DNA of 64,000 bases from Trichobilharzia regenti (taxonomy: Eukaryota > Platyhelminthes > Trematoda > Strigeidida > Schistosomatidae), in the NCBI GenBank assembly GCA_944472135.2, contig OX235263.1, positions 33,781,379 through 33,845,378 of the forward strand, written 5' to 3'. How positions within the stretch are numbered: the first letter of the stretch is position 1; each line of letters starts with the position of its first letter. A program made the translations under genes and the position numbers. The notes under the pieces are model-generated. The model saw only the letters and a list, made by a program, of their open reading frames with translations. It had not been told where the DNA came from and did not search any database. Below, in pieces: positions 1 to 11,750 of this stretch.

Positions 1-940
1 CGTTCAGAAGAATGATGAATGCTTTAATCAGTTGACCTCTAAAGGCTTGTATCCAGTATAACACGCCTACTGTAGCATTCTGCTTGAATTAGGAAATTGA
101 AATGAAGTTCAGAACATACTCGGTAATACACTATTGAAAATCGAATGACATTGAAGTACAGTGCACTCAAATTTCTTCATAATTTGCTTGATATGCCTTT
201 TCTCTTCGCCCTGTTATTTTCCGTATATCCAGTATAGGCATTCAGTCATTTCGATTCCACGTGTTTATTGTTGATTCTATGAACAAACACTTAAGGGATT
301 GACCCTTTTCTCCATCTAACTGTATTATTTTATTGATAAGTTTACCTTGTTCCACCATGTTGTGCGATTACAATGAGTGGAATACATTGCAGTCAGTGGC
401 TAAACGTTTTCCTAGTTTGGTTATCTTAGATGGGTTAAACAGTCTGTCCCATAACTGAATTTCTATTTTACGGTAATCTTATTTATCGCGATCTAGTGTA
501 ACAACTGAAGGCAAGACACGGAAGCCAAGCTTTATTTTCAAGTGATAAAACCGCTATTTATACATATACACTTTTATATTCTGTAGCCAGTTATTGAGAG
601 TGTAATTTTGGCCTACAATAAATGAGAAGAAATAAAATTTTTAAATACATAGTATTCTGCTGCTAACGAGGTGTTGGACTGTTGGAATATTATTCTGACT
701 CTGGGAACAAACAGAATGTTCAAATAGATATACCGTATTCTGTTGGAAATGCCGAATTGAACTATGGGGATATGTTGGAATAATATTCCGTTGGAACACA
801 TTGCCGTCTGTATCACACCACCACACTGGCAGTTTGACCTATGTAATTGATCCCTCAGTCATTAAATGACATGTGGTAAACACTATCATTTTTTTCAATT
901 GGATTTAATGGGTCTTTAAATTGAAAGAGTTAATATCTGG
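1..940. other. No recognisable feature
   Basis: AT-rich sequence with stop codons in every frame. The short open frames near 613-826 resemble no family I know and look like chance. No tRNA-like boxes, RTE or PLE motifs were seen. Confidence 0.5.
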
Positions 941-944
941 GGGA

Positions 945-963
945 GTTGGTTGGTTGGTTGGTT
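945..963. repeat. (GGTT)n microsatellite
   Basis: About five tandem copies of the tetranucleotide GGTT. Confidence 0.9.
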
Positions 964-1135
964 AAAATGCCGCCCGAATTTCAGCATAATTTAAAGTACT
1001 GAATACAAAACATTAATGTAATATTAATGTAATAGTAATATAATTAGGTAAAGAAAGAGAGGTCAATCACAGTGAATCTTTGTTTATTGAATAACCTTAA
1101 ACACATGGGATCGAAATTATACAACATGTATACGA

Positions 1136-1365
1136 ATATGTGTACCGTCAGCACAGCCGTAGAATGCTTGGTGACCACACATGCTGCCCGGAGTTAGATA
1201 CCCGATCACAGACGCACTCCTTTACCTCACTAAGCTAATAACAACCACGGTAAAGGCAGAAGGCTGGGCATGAACCTTGCAACCCCATCCGTAAACATAA
1301 ACACAACTGCCATCGAAACTTCAAAGCCCTATGTTCCACTCGAAAGATGAAGGAATAAAAAAACA
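1136..1365 (+). mobile_element. SINE-2 copy (tRNA-headed, RTE-tailed)
   Basis: The 5' part is tRNA-like (GTCAGCACAGCCGTAGAATG around the A-box). The body continues with a 'ttgcaaccccatccgtaaac' segment and 'cgaaacttcaaagccctatg', ending in 'gttccactcg' and a short A-rich tail with aataaa. The same order of blocks appears at 7.2, 10.25, 11.1, 12.05, 14.75, 43.2 and 47.2 kb. Decayed; the A/B boxes are imperfect. Confidence 0.75.
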
Positions 1366-1894
1366 TACACGGAATATAAAGAAAATCGCGAAAGGACAAC
1401 AGGATTATAGAGAAAAATATATATAGCAAAGAATGTAGGCGTGTGGATAAATTGATATGATTATAAGCAATAAAGTAAGTCATTCAGTAATCAGTACTGT
1501 ATCAATTTGTGTTACATTGACTAAGATTATCTTCCATACTGCCCAAAATCTATTCTTACAGGAAGTTTTTAAGTATAAGAGTGAGTTAAATGACTGTGAC
1601 CAAATGTAAAATATACATTTTGAGTCTTTCGTACTCAACTAATTTCACTTTGAAATGTACCGTGCTCTGAACCGACAGTAACATGACGTTCATTTGTATA
1701 TCAGCTGGAAATATTACATTAATGGAGTGAAACTAAGGCCTACTGATGAAAACGTGATAGATAGTGTATAACATCACAAAACCAAAATGTACTGTGTCGG
1801 AATCAGACACCACTCAAGTTATCAGTTCAACCCCTAATGCATTCTAGGCAAATTTAAGTAGCATTCTCCCTGCTATCTTTCCAATATTCAAGCA
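1366..1894. other. No recognisable feature
   Basis: AT-rich unique-looking sequence. I see no coding or repeat homology to the rest of the window. Confidence 0.4.
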
Positions 1895-2115
1895 TATTAT
1901 TTCCATTCATTTATGACGACAATAATAATCTCAGGTAGTCTGCAGTTGATAAGAGCCTGTGGAATAGACTGACATCAGTAAATACTGCATATCCGGTCTT
2001 TGTTGCTTTATCGAAATTTATCAAGGGAACTGTGTGTTTGAACAAAGCAAGAACAACAGCTTTTGCATTATTTTATGGCACCGTCATTTATTTCTTCGGC
2101 TTCTCAGCATGAATA
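1895..2115 (+). repeat. PLE terminal-repeat (pLTR) remnant with dead hammerhead
   Basis: The segment 'aggtagtctgcag' followed by a decayed ribozyme core matches the intact PLE hammerheads at 28,753 and 41,025. Here CTGATGA has become TTGATAA and GAAA has become GGAA, so no cleavage is expected. The downstream 'aagcaagaacaacagc' block recurs in inverse orientation near 14.2 kb. Confidence 0.6.
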
Positions 2116-2429
2116 TAATAACCATCTGTATGAAACACAATTAAGGTTTTCTGGTCATTTTAATAACTTAGGAAAACAGAACTGTGAAATCGATTTCTCT
2201 GAATGTAAAAGCATATCACTGATTCTGACTGAAGCGAAAGTAACTCTCAATCTCAAACTAATTTACACACGAATAGACTAATCCATGAGAATTAACTATG
2301 ATGAAGTCACTCACAACAAAATGTAGTAGTTTTCGAATTGTCACGCGATTTCCACACTAGTATTTTCATCTGTTAGCGAAAAAATGAGACCTAAAATATT
2401 CGAGGAACATTTTCTAGTACTAGGGAAAA
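2116..2429. other. No recognisable feature
   Basis: AT-rich spacer between a pLTR remnant and an RTE fragment. Its short frames have no recognisable content. Confidence 0.4.
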
Positions 2430-3290
2430 TAAAATATGAATTTTGTTCAACGAAGCTTTCGAAGTGACAGCAGAAGTAAGACGAAGCTGCCTAATATCAC
2501 CAATGATATTCTGGAGGCCTCGATTATGCAGAAAACTTTGAGTTGGAGCATGAGGGCAGGAATACATTGGACCGATAAGAAGATTCTCGAAGATATGGAT
2601 TTCGTGGACGGTTTATGTGTGGTTTCAAACAACTCCGCGACTTACAGGCGAAAACAAAAACAGCTGTCAGAAGAGGTAGAGAGCAAAGTTGGTACTTAGA
2701 GTGAACACAGAGAAGAAAGTGGTGATGAAGATAACCACCCAACCACAGGGAACTCCACTCTCCAACAGCGGAGAAATTTGATGGTGATCATTCCTCCTAA
2801 TTACCTAGGCAGTATCATTTCGAATACTTCCACACTCAGCATAAACAACAAAATTCGGATTCCCAAAACCACGTATAAGTCAGTTCTTCTATATGGGTTA
2901 GATGTGTGGCGCTTTACGAAAAGCATTTCCTACAGTCCACTTCAGACTCCAATCAACAGATACCTTCACTGATCCTGTGCTTAATATCAGAAGACCAGCC
3001 AGTAAGAGTTAGCGACAGGAAATTTTGGGAACGAACCAATCGAGAACCTGTTAATCAACAAATATGACAAAGAAAATGGAGAAAGGATGGACACACACAC
3101 ACTGAATAAACGACTGAGTGACATCACTTTGCTGACCCTCACTCGAGTGAACCTGAAAGGAAACTTCGAGTTGTGCTTAGGTCTGAGAGTGATATGGTGG
3201 GCGTGGTGTGAAGAGGAGATAGGTGCTCATGGACTATAGTAGAGCCAGCTAGAGAGAACTGCAAAGAATGAGACAAGGGAGTAATAATAA
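2430..3290 (+). pseudogene. RTE-clade LINE reverse transcriptase 3' fragment, diverged
   Basis: Translations match the C-terminal half of the other RTE copies here. They include 'ILEDMDFVDGLCVVS' (RT motif C, FADD changed to FVDG), 'YLGSIIS' near 2,800, 'SVLLYGLDVW' near 2,885, and near 3,060-3,230 a heavily shifted version of the W.WIGHTLR / ITR.A / GKRR tail. Several frameshifts and the lost catalytic aspartate mark it as an old dead copy. It is more diverged than the copies at 17, 32.6 and 37.5 kb and may be a different RTE subfamily. Confidence 0.8.
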
Positions 3291-4145
3291 TTTAGGCTGC
3301 ATCGGATTTGAGCTGATTTTGTTTGTGTTTTGATATGGAGGGAGTATTTCATTTATTTTCGTATTGATTTGTGACTAGTCTATGAGCGGCATCTAGACAA
3401 CAAACTACTAACCTAATGCATAATTGAGCAAGACAAACAGAAGCGCAAATATGAATTATTCATATTACTAATTTATTATCTTCGTTTCTTTATATGTTTT
3501 CAACAGTTTCAATGAAATAAATAAAGCCAACGCCGATTTGTCACCCGAAGGTAACCGAAGTCAGTTCAGTAAAAGCATTTTATTTATTCACAAATTTCTC
3601 TTCATTGGCTTTTTAGTCGTGTTTACACATTTTGTGAAACGAACAAACCTGGTTTTTAGTGAAAAATATAGGGTGAACTGAAGAAGTGAATTCCGCAGAA
3701 GGAGAAAATTTAGTCATCGTGATGAAAAACAATATAATGTAAGTGGAATTTGAAAACTTACAGGCTGAGAACTGTTATTGTATGGGAAACAAGTTGCCCG
3801 ATAATCCATTCGGTTAAGGCGATTTGAATATTTTAGGAGTAATAATATTAATTAGTTTACTGAATACACAGTCAAACATCTAAGAACAAATTTAAATCGG
3901 AGAACAAGAGGAAAATTATTCAATTTTTTTTCACAAAGAACTTGTTCTTCCGCAATACCTTGTCGAATTTCCGGCTTCTATTCCGATTCAGTCTATGTAA
4001 GTAACTTTAAAGTGAGATTCCGTCGCAATGTTTGTGCATACAAATAAATGTTTCCGTAAAAATAGATAGGCGCTACGCGGCATGCTATAGCGAGATTTTT
4101 TTAGAAATTTCAATTAAAAGAACAACATTTGTAAGCTAACAATAT
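3291..4145. other. No recognisable feature
   Basis: AT-rich; no coding or repeat homology was recognised. Confidence 0.4.
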
Positions 4146-4330
4146 TGTTTTCAGGATTTCATTATGAACTGACATTCAGCTAGGTAGTTACTTGGGGTTC
4201 TAGTGGGAAGTTTTGACCAGTAGACTATGGCAGTTTGAGCGTGAGGTCACATACTGCCGAAGAGATTGATTAGTGATCGCGCTTTGTCGTGCAATAAATT
4301 TGCTGAAGAGATTTTGTCTGAATTGGAGCA
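4146..4330 (-). repeat. SINE-1-related fragment
   Basis: It begins with 'atgaactgacattcag', the reverse complement of the SINE-1 3' end. It contains 'gttctagtgggaagttttga', which also occurs in the middle of the SINE-1 dimer at 42,840. Heavily diverged and partial. Confidence 0.45.
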
Positions 4331-4962
4331 TCAGCTTTACCCTCAGCTTTCACCTTGCACCTCCTTAGGTAGAACAAGAGGTAACTTCAGAAAAGTGCAT
4401 GCTCGCATGTCTCAGTGTAAAAATTCTATGATACCATACTGAACACGTATTTTATATGATAAAAATAGTGTCAGGCAAGAATTAACTAACTTTTTTTCAT
4501 CTCCATCCATCCTTATACACCTTCAAGTTTTACTTTATTATTTCTGTTATATTTATGGTCCGGTTACTTCTTTGTTTTACTCTCATAATTGCAAACACCA
4601 ACTTATCTCTATGACTGCTGTAATCTTTGTTTTTCCCCGCACCATATCATGTAAAGAGAACATTATAATCAATATTTTTAAACATGCTAGGATTTCTATA
4701 CTGCATATAACGACAATACTGTGTGAAACAAGCCCACGGAATTTTCCACTTGTATTATTATTATTACCCTAGCTGTTATCATTATTATTGTTATTTTCAT
4801 TTTACATGCTGCATGTTTTTGACACTACCTCTATTGTAAATGTGGAAAATTTTCTGTGTGATTAATTTTTATTTATAATTTGAGGAAATTAGATGCAATA
4901 TTGTGATTAATGCTGAAAATTCCATTCTGTATCACTAGTACTGTTTTTGGAATAAAGTAATT
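4331..4962. other. No recognisable feature
   Basis: AT-rich sequence with short TTA-rich stretches (for example 4,750-4,795) and no recognised homology. Confidence 0.4.
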
Positions 4963-4982
4963 CATTATTATTATTATTATTA
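4963..4982. repeat. (TTA)n microsatellite
   Basis: Tandem TTA/ATT triplets directly before a SINE-1 copy. Confidence 0.85.
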
Positions 4983-5245
4983 TGAATTGGTTGAAGTTGG
5001 AATTCATGGGCCAATGGATCGGGTCCTAATGGCTGAATAGTCTACGGGCTCGCCTCGTAACTAGGAAGCCGTGGGTTTGAACCCCGGCGGGTGGGTACTG
5101 CGGAAGAGTCCTAAACTAGAACGAAACGGCTGTCCAGTGCCCCTGCACGTTTTCCAGTGGTTCTCTAACCGATGTCAGCTCACGATGAAATCCTGTAACC
5201 AATCAATCAAATCCCTACAAACCAATACTTGAATATTGTTCTCAG
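4983..5245 (+). mobile_element. SINE-1 (hammerhead SINE), single copy
   Basis: The tRNA-like A-box TGGCTGAATAG and the B-box-like GGTTTGAACC lie near 5,027 and 5,075. They are followed by a hammerhead-derived block (agtcctaaactagaac, then gaaacggctgtcc) and the family tail ending 'caaaccaatacttgaa'. The ribozyme core reads CGGAAGA instead of CUGANGA, so it is predicted inactive. Confidence 0.8.
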
Positions 5246-5735
5246 TTCGATCTCAACAGGCATCAGTATGGTAAGCATAACTTTAAATATAGACCAATCA
5301 TGGTGATTTGTTAACAGGATGATAAGATTGGGCATATAAACTGTGCACCTCACCATAATAATAATGACTGTGTCAATAACAAATATGAAAAAGTAGGACA
5401 TTCTGTGATAACAAGAATTATGAAAACAGCGTGAATAAACAAATAGATGTTCAGTTAGACGTAGTCGATAAAGCCTATGAAAAACAAATGGTCCAATTAA
5501 GTAGTGCTAGATCGTAATGTAAGTTATGAACTTCAAACGTTTTTCATACTATTTCTAGTTATACTTCATTTCTACCCCCAAAACATCTATTTTTAGGCTT
5601 GGTGATGCAATTCTTCTATAAACATTCGATCCTTTCCACTCTTAATTATTTAACAACTTACATTATTTCTGACCAGTGTTACTCTTAGTTGCATTCGATA
5701 ACTCATTATCATTGTAAAAAAAGTATGTTTGGATG
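5246..5735. other. No recognisable feature
   Basis: AT-rich; no coding potential and no homology seen to the families in this window. Confidence 0.4.
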
Positions 5736-5880
5736 TTTAGTTTAATTTATAATTTTGGTATCGTTCAGTTTGTAACAACAGTTGAGAAGAACCCTTGGAA
5801 TAAAATAAAAGATGAGTTCAGAAAATCTTGGTACATTTGTCATTCTTGCTTTATTCAGATTCACATTCAATGATAGGAGA
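5736..5880 (+). repeat. PLE terminal-repeat-like segment
   Basis: The block 'tatcgttcagtttgtaac', then 'agttgagaagaacccttgga' and 'agatgagttcag', is repeated near 36,555-36,640 next to another PLE. It may be a diverged pLTR. Its orientation relative to the adjacent minus-strand PLE body is inverted. Confidence 0.5.
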
Positions 5881-6019
5881 TAGAAGGCCTAAAGACTATG
5901 TTAAATCTTTTCTAATAAGTTTCTGTACTTTTCCAAACCCTTCGTAAATAAGTTAACTGTGGGAGTTGACACCAATTCTGAGAGCCAGTTCCTGGATTTT
6001 ATGAGTGGAGATGCCATAA

Positions 6020-6850
6020 GATTAAGGGATGATAAAGTAGGGGTGGTGACATCATCAGTTGGTCAGGTCTTAGTTGGCTAAGGGAAAGATAATGACTACG
6101 CAAACTTCTTTTGAATGCATACTCTATGCTCAATAGTTCGAATGTCTGTTGCTTCAGCTGCGTGTAGTAGGCAAATACAGAGTCGGTGAGAAACAATGAA
6201 TCACCTCGAACGCCTACGTTTTCGCCACTAAATGACCACTATCAACCAAATGTGACAAAATAGAGTTACGTCTGCCTTTTGTTTGTCCTTTCCCGAATCA
6301 CGATGGAAGATTTTCTTTATCATGTTAACTAACCTGTCCAGTAATACGCCCAACATAACTGTCACCACTCGAACAGTTGAACTGATAAATATAGATAGGT
6401 GTGCCATAACTATTTAGCTTATCATTTGTTTGAGTCCCAGTCATTCGTCGGTTAGAGAATGTTAAACATCGGTTCGTTGCCTAAAAAGTTCCACATATAC
6501 TTCTGGCTAGTCTCTGGAACACAATCTGACTTGATGAGCCCCTATTAAATCTCAGCTTAACAAATAGTGGTTTCTTCCTTGCTGCCATTGTCTCAGGCTT
6601 TCTGCCCAATATTTTCATGTTTTTCTCTAAGAAACTACTCGGATAACTTATTTTCGCCAAGAACTCGTGAAAATACTCAAATTCACTTTGTATGTGATCA
6701 TCCGTATATATCTTTCTGCCTGTAAGACACTTAATAATATTTCTTTCACATTTTGGAAGTCCGTGTACTGCCCTGTAAATGTGCTTTTGGGAAAATGCTT
6801 CTCTGCAGTGACTCAGCTTCTCTCCCACTATTCAATTAAGCAGCTTTTAT
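6020..6850 (-). pseudogene. Penelope-like element, lineage PLE-3: RT end, linker and GIY-YIG endonuclease remnant
   Basis: On the minus strand an open stretch (6,481-6,828) gives the region after the RT core, with 'ISYPSSFLEKNMK' and 'KKPLFVKLRF', typical of the PLE linker. Downstream, across frameshifts, comes a GIY-YIG core 'IYQFNCSSGDSYVGR' near 6,330-6,400. It is followed by 'SHLVDSGHLVAKT' and a C-terminus with 'CIQKKF'-like sequence. The best internal match is the plus-strand PLE at 52.6 kb (SHLVDSGHVVEKT). The element is 5'-truncated, so the RT YVDD box is absent, and it is broken by stops and shifts. Confidence 0.85.
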
Positions 6851-7216
6851 GGTTGCCTTTGGCATATTAATTCTTTCTCAAAAATCAGTTACTTTTTTCC
6901 GGGTAAATTCCGTAATGTATTTCTTTGAAATCATTCAACCAGTAACAAAATTTATTCATAATTATATTACTGATATGTGGTGCTTTATATTTTATGAAAA
7001 TGGATGACATTTAATAAAATTTTAAAAAGCATACTAATCCCACATATACGTTTACCAGGGAAGAAAATCCCAGACTAATCCCTTGAAATAATGAGGAAGA
7101 TATGTAGCTCAGGTGGATGATATTGAATTAATTGTGTACTCTGAGCTGGTTGATTCAATTGTGAGGCTTTTGTCGTCTTTCTACGCAATGTCTTCAGCAA
7201 AGGTTTTAGAATAAAG

Positions 7217-7446
7217 TTTTTTTTTATTCCTTAACATTCCAAGTGGAACATAGGGCTTCAAGCTTGAGCTTTGAAGTATCTGTAGCAGTAGTGATAATTT
7301 TTATGGGATGGAGTTGCTAGACTCATGCCCAACCTTCCCTCTTTACCAGTCTTACTTCTGGCTTAACGAGGTAAAGGAGTGCGTCGGTCGACCTCCAAAC
7401 CACCTGTGTAGTTGGCGAGCAATCTACCGCTGTGCCACCGACGGAC
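7217..7446 (-). mobile_element. SINE-2 copy inserted in a PLE terminal repeat
   Basis: Reverse-complement SINE-2: tail 'attccttaacattccaagtg' at the left, tRNA-like head with 'ccgctgtgccaccgacg' at the right. It is flanked by a 9-bp direct repeat AGAATAAAG at 7,208-7,216 and 7,447-7,455. The uninterrupted site is preserved in the opposite arm near 8,425, which confirms a clean insertion. Confidence 0.9.
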
Positions 7447-7699
7447 AGAATAAAGTGTAACTATTTAAATTCTCCATGAGTTATGTAATTGTATCTCCAC
7501 GTAACCACTGTCGTGATTGAACGTTAACTTACATCTTTACTGATCATATTTTTATTGACTTGGAGTTCGGACTTTCTAGTCGTGTGATTCTCTTTTTATT
7601 AGCTGGTAAATTTAATCTATAGTGATGTGTTTGTCAGTCGAAAGCTAATTCACTCGAGTACCAGGCTTTTGGTGTTTCCTCTGCTTAATATGTTTACAT

Positions 7700-8170
7700 T
7701 ATGCTCATTAAATTGGTGTCCATAATTATACACATGTATTGATACGAATGAATATATATCATGTCTTTTTACAGCTAGTTTGTGTTCTTCAATCCATATT
7801 CGAAGGGGATTCCCAGTTTGATCGATTTAATCGTTATTGCAGTTCATACAGATTATTTTATAAATGGTATTATTTTATCTTATTCTGTTGGATCTTTTAT
7901 TTTGCACAATACCAAATGGAGTGATTGTGCTGGCTGGCTGACTTGTGTGCTACATCTATTTCAAACGGTCTTAATATTCTAGCTGTTGTTTCGGAGACAA
8001 TTTTTATATATGGTAGGATGAAGTTTCTTGTGGTCTTTCAAGTTGGTTTGTTATCGGTGTTGCGACTCCAGTTTAGACATTTTCAATGAAATTGTGTGGA
8101 GGATATCCATTCTTTTTAAGACAGTCATTAGGTATATTTGCTTCATTTTCTTCAACACAGGAGTGCTATA
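7700..8170 (-). pseudogene. PLE-4 linker and GIY-YIG endonuclease remnant
   Basis: Minus-strand translation gives 'NGYPPHNFIENV' (post-RT motif), 'SETTARILRPFEIDVAHKS', then 'DQTGNPLRIWIEEHKLAVK' and 'YNYGHQFNEHNVNIL'. The order matches the 61.1-61.6 kb copy (SEITARILKPF, IGQSRRPLRIRIQEHK, DNYGDQFDWDNVEIL). The YIG tripeptide is lost here and there are in-frame stops, so it is inactive. Confidence 0.75.
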
Positions 8171-8515
8171 AAGTGTTCAAACTCTTTCAAACAGTGTCCC
8201 CACACAGTTCCTTTTGTAGGTAATCGGGTAACTACTAATATAGTTGAGTGCTTTAGACAAAATTTATCAGCTAATAAAAAGAAAATCACACGGCTAGAAA
8301 TTCTGAACTCCAAGTCAATAAAAATATGATCAATAAAGATGTAAGTTAACATCCAATAACGACAATGGCTGCGAGGAGATATAATTACATAACTCATGGA
8401 GAATTTTAAATAATTACACTTTATTCTAAAGCCTTTGCTAAAGACGTTGTATTAGAGGGACGACGAGAAATTCACATTTGAATGGACCAGCTCAGAGAAT
8501 ACAACTAATTGAAGA

Positions 8516-9289
8516 CTATTCCTTTATTATTATTTAAGTTTCTATTTTAGTCTTAGTGTGTTCTATTTGGTTTTCATGACTTATTTAAGACTATGAATTT
8601 TGGTTACGTTTGCATTTTATTTGCATTTATCATATGAAGGCGTATTTTATTTTGAAAAGAGGAGTTTAATGTCTCAGTATATTAGTAATTATTTTATTTT
8701 ATGGCTCTGATAGTTGCTATTTTGTTATCATTTAGATTTGAAATAATGCCTGATTTGCAATATATATGACATCTGTTAAAAATTCTTTAATGTGGCCCTG
8801 AATTATAAATCATTTTGAGATATTTGGGAAAGATATGAATATTTCGCTGGGTTGCTTTTCGACTAAATCTTTGCTTAACAAACGAATTATTAAAGTACTT
8901 GACGTGGTTAACTATTCATCAGGTATTTATTGGGAAGTCAGGTAACTTAACCTTGCCTGAATATTTAAAGTGTACTAACTTAAGTAATTCTCTCCTCATC
9001 ATTACGTCTAATCAATTAAATTTTGTTGATAACTATAACGTTTTGGGAATTGCGGTAGCTTGGTGCAGTTAAATCGCTACGGATTTCATCCAGTTTTAAT
9101 CAGCATTTAGTAGTAGCCCTGCCACCTGTGATTTATTTCTGTATTGCTTGACCGAATTAACACAAGTAACTTTTTTTCGCTGGCCTACAATCTAACTCAC
9201 TGCTTTATGACGAGTGGTAAGTATGCTTTGTTTGAAAAGTAACTTATATTGGTTGACTGACTGATTAGTGTCGTTTGATTTATAATCCA
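8516..9289. other. No recognisable feature
   Basis: AT-rich with no recognised repeat or coding homology. Confidence 0.4.
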
Positions 9290-9850
9290 TTTTGATTGGA
9301 TACTAAATAGTGAACGATGTCATGCATCTAGTCCTTTGTTTTGTGCAGACTTGGTTCCGCCAGTTAAGTTTGCAATGTGGTCACTAAGCTAAGTGGTTGC
9401 CAATTACGGTGCACTGTGAATTGTCGGTGTAAGTTGGTTGGAGGTAATCTTAGAAAGCTTTAGAAATATGTAATGTGCTTGCTGGCACTCTTCAGCGAGG
9501 CGTACTTACAATCTTGAAGAAATTCATGTTCTTTTTCATACTCAAACCCAGTGAGTGAGCCAGTGATGCGGTCAGAGATGTTATCGCTGAGCCATTCGGG
9601 TTCACGATTGCCTCGAACCATCTAACAACAATTCACGGTGGACCATGATGGACAGTACCTAGTTTGGGGGCCATATTGCAAAGTGACTAAACCCATGACA
9701 TTAATTACTGCCTAGTGATCAATCAGATTATCTGTTACAGTCCTAAAGCAGGTCAATCGTGAGATGGAATCGCTTAGTTGTAGCATTTCTGACTGCATCA
9801 CTGGGTTAACCCGGGTTCATATCTCAAAAGAGACATGAGGTCCTTTTTTA
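9290..9850. repeat. SINE-4 pieces, divergent arrangement
   Basis: 9,290-9,470 is a minus-strand copy of the SINE-4 3' part ('tcctttgttttgtgcagac', inverse of a block at 19,760). 9,500-9,720 carries plus-strand 3' sequence ('ggtggaccatgatgg', 'aaagtgactaaacccatgac'). 9,760-9,840 carries a decayed tRNA-like head (cgcttagttg, GGGTTCATATCT). These are pieces of the family best seen at 19.5 kb. Confidence 0.55.
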
Positions 9851-10245
9851 AATAGAAACAACATATACCCTGAAAGTGCACTTGAAAGCATTCACATCCA
9901 TTAATTACATTTCATAAAAAGTTACCCTTTCTATATTCGGGAGTCTTTTAAATAAAGCTTTTAATTTGAAGGATCCAAATGGGTATCTGAAATCAGTAGG
10001 CGTACGCTCTAAAGGAAAATAAATGTTAAGATTTTTATGTTTTACAAATAGCCAACAGCAAAAGTATAGTGTACTTTATTCAAAAATCGAACAAGATCCA
10101 TTCTAAGATAACATAACATAAGGAATACAATTCAGACGGTTGAAAGTGCTTTCAAATAGTAAATAAGACATCGCAAGTATTACTGATATTAAGTGGTTAT
10201 TCTTCAATGGGTGTCATAATTTTCATGAAAAACGTATTCCTCACT
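9851..10245. other. No recognisable feature
   Basis: AT-rich; nothing recognised. Confidence 0.4.
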
Positions 10246-10490
10246 TCTCATTCCTTTTCATGTTCCAAGTGGAACATAGGACCCAACCACGAGCTCTGAA
10301 ATTTCAGTAACAGCGATGTTTTCCTAAAGGATGGGGTTTCTAGCCACATGCCCAACTTGCCCTTTTTACCTGGCCACCTACGAGCTTGGCGAAGTAAAGG
10401 AGTACGTGAGACAGGACCGAACCCCAGACTATTTGCTTGGTTAGCCAGAGTCCTATCACTGGACCACTGATACACAGACAAACAGAGATG
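10246..10490 (-). mobile_element. SINE-2 copy
   Basis: Reverse-complement SINE-2: tail 'ttccaagtggaacataggac' at the left, 'gatggggtttctagccacat' inside, tRNA-like head at the right ('cactggaccactgatacac'). Confidence 0.75.
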
Positions 10491-10504
10491 AAGACTGACT
10501 ACGT

Positions 10505-10653
10505 ATAAAAGCACGACGGTATATACTACTGAATGAGTCGAATGGCTGTCAAGTGTTTAGATAACTCCTGTCTAGTTAGTATGCAAAACCAGTTCCTGTG
10601 AGTGGTATCCAACTACTCATAATACCCAGTAGTGTATACCGTCACGCTTTTAT
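10505..10653. mobile_element. Candidate 149-bp MITE with 27-bp terminal inverted repeats
   Basis: The left end ATAAAAGCACGACGGTATA and the right end (inverse ATAAAAGCGTGACGGTATA, continuing to ACTACTG) match at 24 of 27 positions around about 95 bp of unrelated sequence. No coding capacity. The target duplication is unclear (possibly TA). It could instead be a chance hairpin. Confidence 0.45.
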
Positions 10654-11070
10654 GCCTGCTTTCTTGATTACCATCTTTTGGTATCAAGGAGTCCAGATAT
10701 TATCTCGGTTTTCAAATAAACTTTGATGAAGTCACATCACGAACTGAGTTTTTTTCAATCTAAGAATTTGATTGCGTTTAATAACCTTAATATGCTTTCT
10801 TCAAATTATTTCTATGATAAGTCACGTAATTAATTATTGTCAACATTCTAAAAAATTCTGCTTCTATTATTCTCAGATTTATTTAGGAAAAAATGGTGGT
10901 ATACATATTGCTTTACAATGTATTACAATGTATTTTTAGGTTTAGGAAAAACATGCCTTTATTTTTACATCCATTTGTGTATTTTACAACCCAAACATTC
11001 AGTGCTTATAAAGCTACTGAGAATTTTGACTGGAATTCTGTTATCTGAATTTTGTTATTTTTATTATTTC
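10654..11070. other. No recognisable feature
   Basis: AT-rich; nothing recognised. Confidence 0.4.
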
Positions 11071-11272
11071 ATTTATTCGCGTCCCGAGTGGAACATGGGG
11101 CTTCAAGCACGAGCTTTGATGTTTTTTTTTCTTTTTACTGGAGGAGATTATCAGCCTCACACCCAACTTTCTTTCTTTGTCCGGCTTACAACCGGCTAGG
11201 GAAGGTTCAGGTGGAGCTGGCCAGACCACATGCATGGTCGACCAGCCTCCTACCGTTAAGTCACCTACGCTT
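11071..11272 (-). mobile_element. SINE-2 copy, diverged
   Basis: Reverse-complement SINE-2 tail ('cgagtggaacatggggcttc') followed by body and a diverged tRNA-like head ending in 'gttaagtcacctacgc'. It abuts a truncated RTE fragment on the same strand. Confidence 0.7.
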
Positions 11273-11750
11273 CATAACGCGCTGGCCAAGTCTCTGATCC
11301 ATATAATAGCGCTGATTCCACATTGGAGTCGAAAATGCTGATCTTATTTTTCATGCTGAGTAGTGTTGTTGTCCTCCACACAGACTTGAGAGTCGTGAAA
11401 GCTTGCCTTGCTTTCCCTATCCACGTCAGTTCCACCTTTAGTTGAAATGGTGATTTCCAGGTGGGTAGGTGGGTGGGTGAAGGAAGTTGCTTCTTTCAAA
11501 TTCCTTTCATTTATGCTGATTGATGTCTGCTGTTTTTGCTGTTGGTGTTAGCCAGGAATCTTCATCACCTCTGTTTTCTCTATGTTCACCTGAAGACGTA
11601 CCTTCTCTGGATGCTTCTTCTGCCAACTTGTTACTTTTCATTTGCATATCTTCCAGTTTGTCGGAAATCAGATATATATCATCGACGAAGTTCAGATCCT
11701 TCAAGATTTTTCGTGTGGGTCCTCTAATAAAAGTGTTATTGATCAATTAT
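11273..11750 (-). pseudogene. RTE-clade LINE RT fragment
   Basis: On the minus strand it encodes 'ILKDLNFVDDIYLISDKLED' (motif C with FADD changed to FVDD). This is followed by the 'vnidKTEVMKI'-equivalent region with frameshifts, then nucleotides matching 33,530-33,720 ('ggaactgacgtggat', 'tcaagtctgtgtgga', 'ggatcagagacttggccag'). It ends at a truncation where SINE-2 begins. Confidence 0.8.

Larger units (their letters stand above)
7115..8515 (-). mobile_element. PLE-4 unit: GIY-YIG end between inverted terminal repeats
   Basis: An inverted repeat bounds the unit. The left arm is 7,115-7,640 (including an inserted SINE-2) and the right arm is about 8,235-8,515. Between them lies a minus-strand PLE body. 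The copy at 60,920-61,808 has the same arm sequence ('gtagctcaggtg', then a 'tttcgtcgtc' block, then 'gaataaagtg') and the same body. The shared pLTR-body-inverted-pLTR layout is therefore a property of the element. Only the linker and endonuclease end are present; no RT core is seen. Confidence 0.8.
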
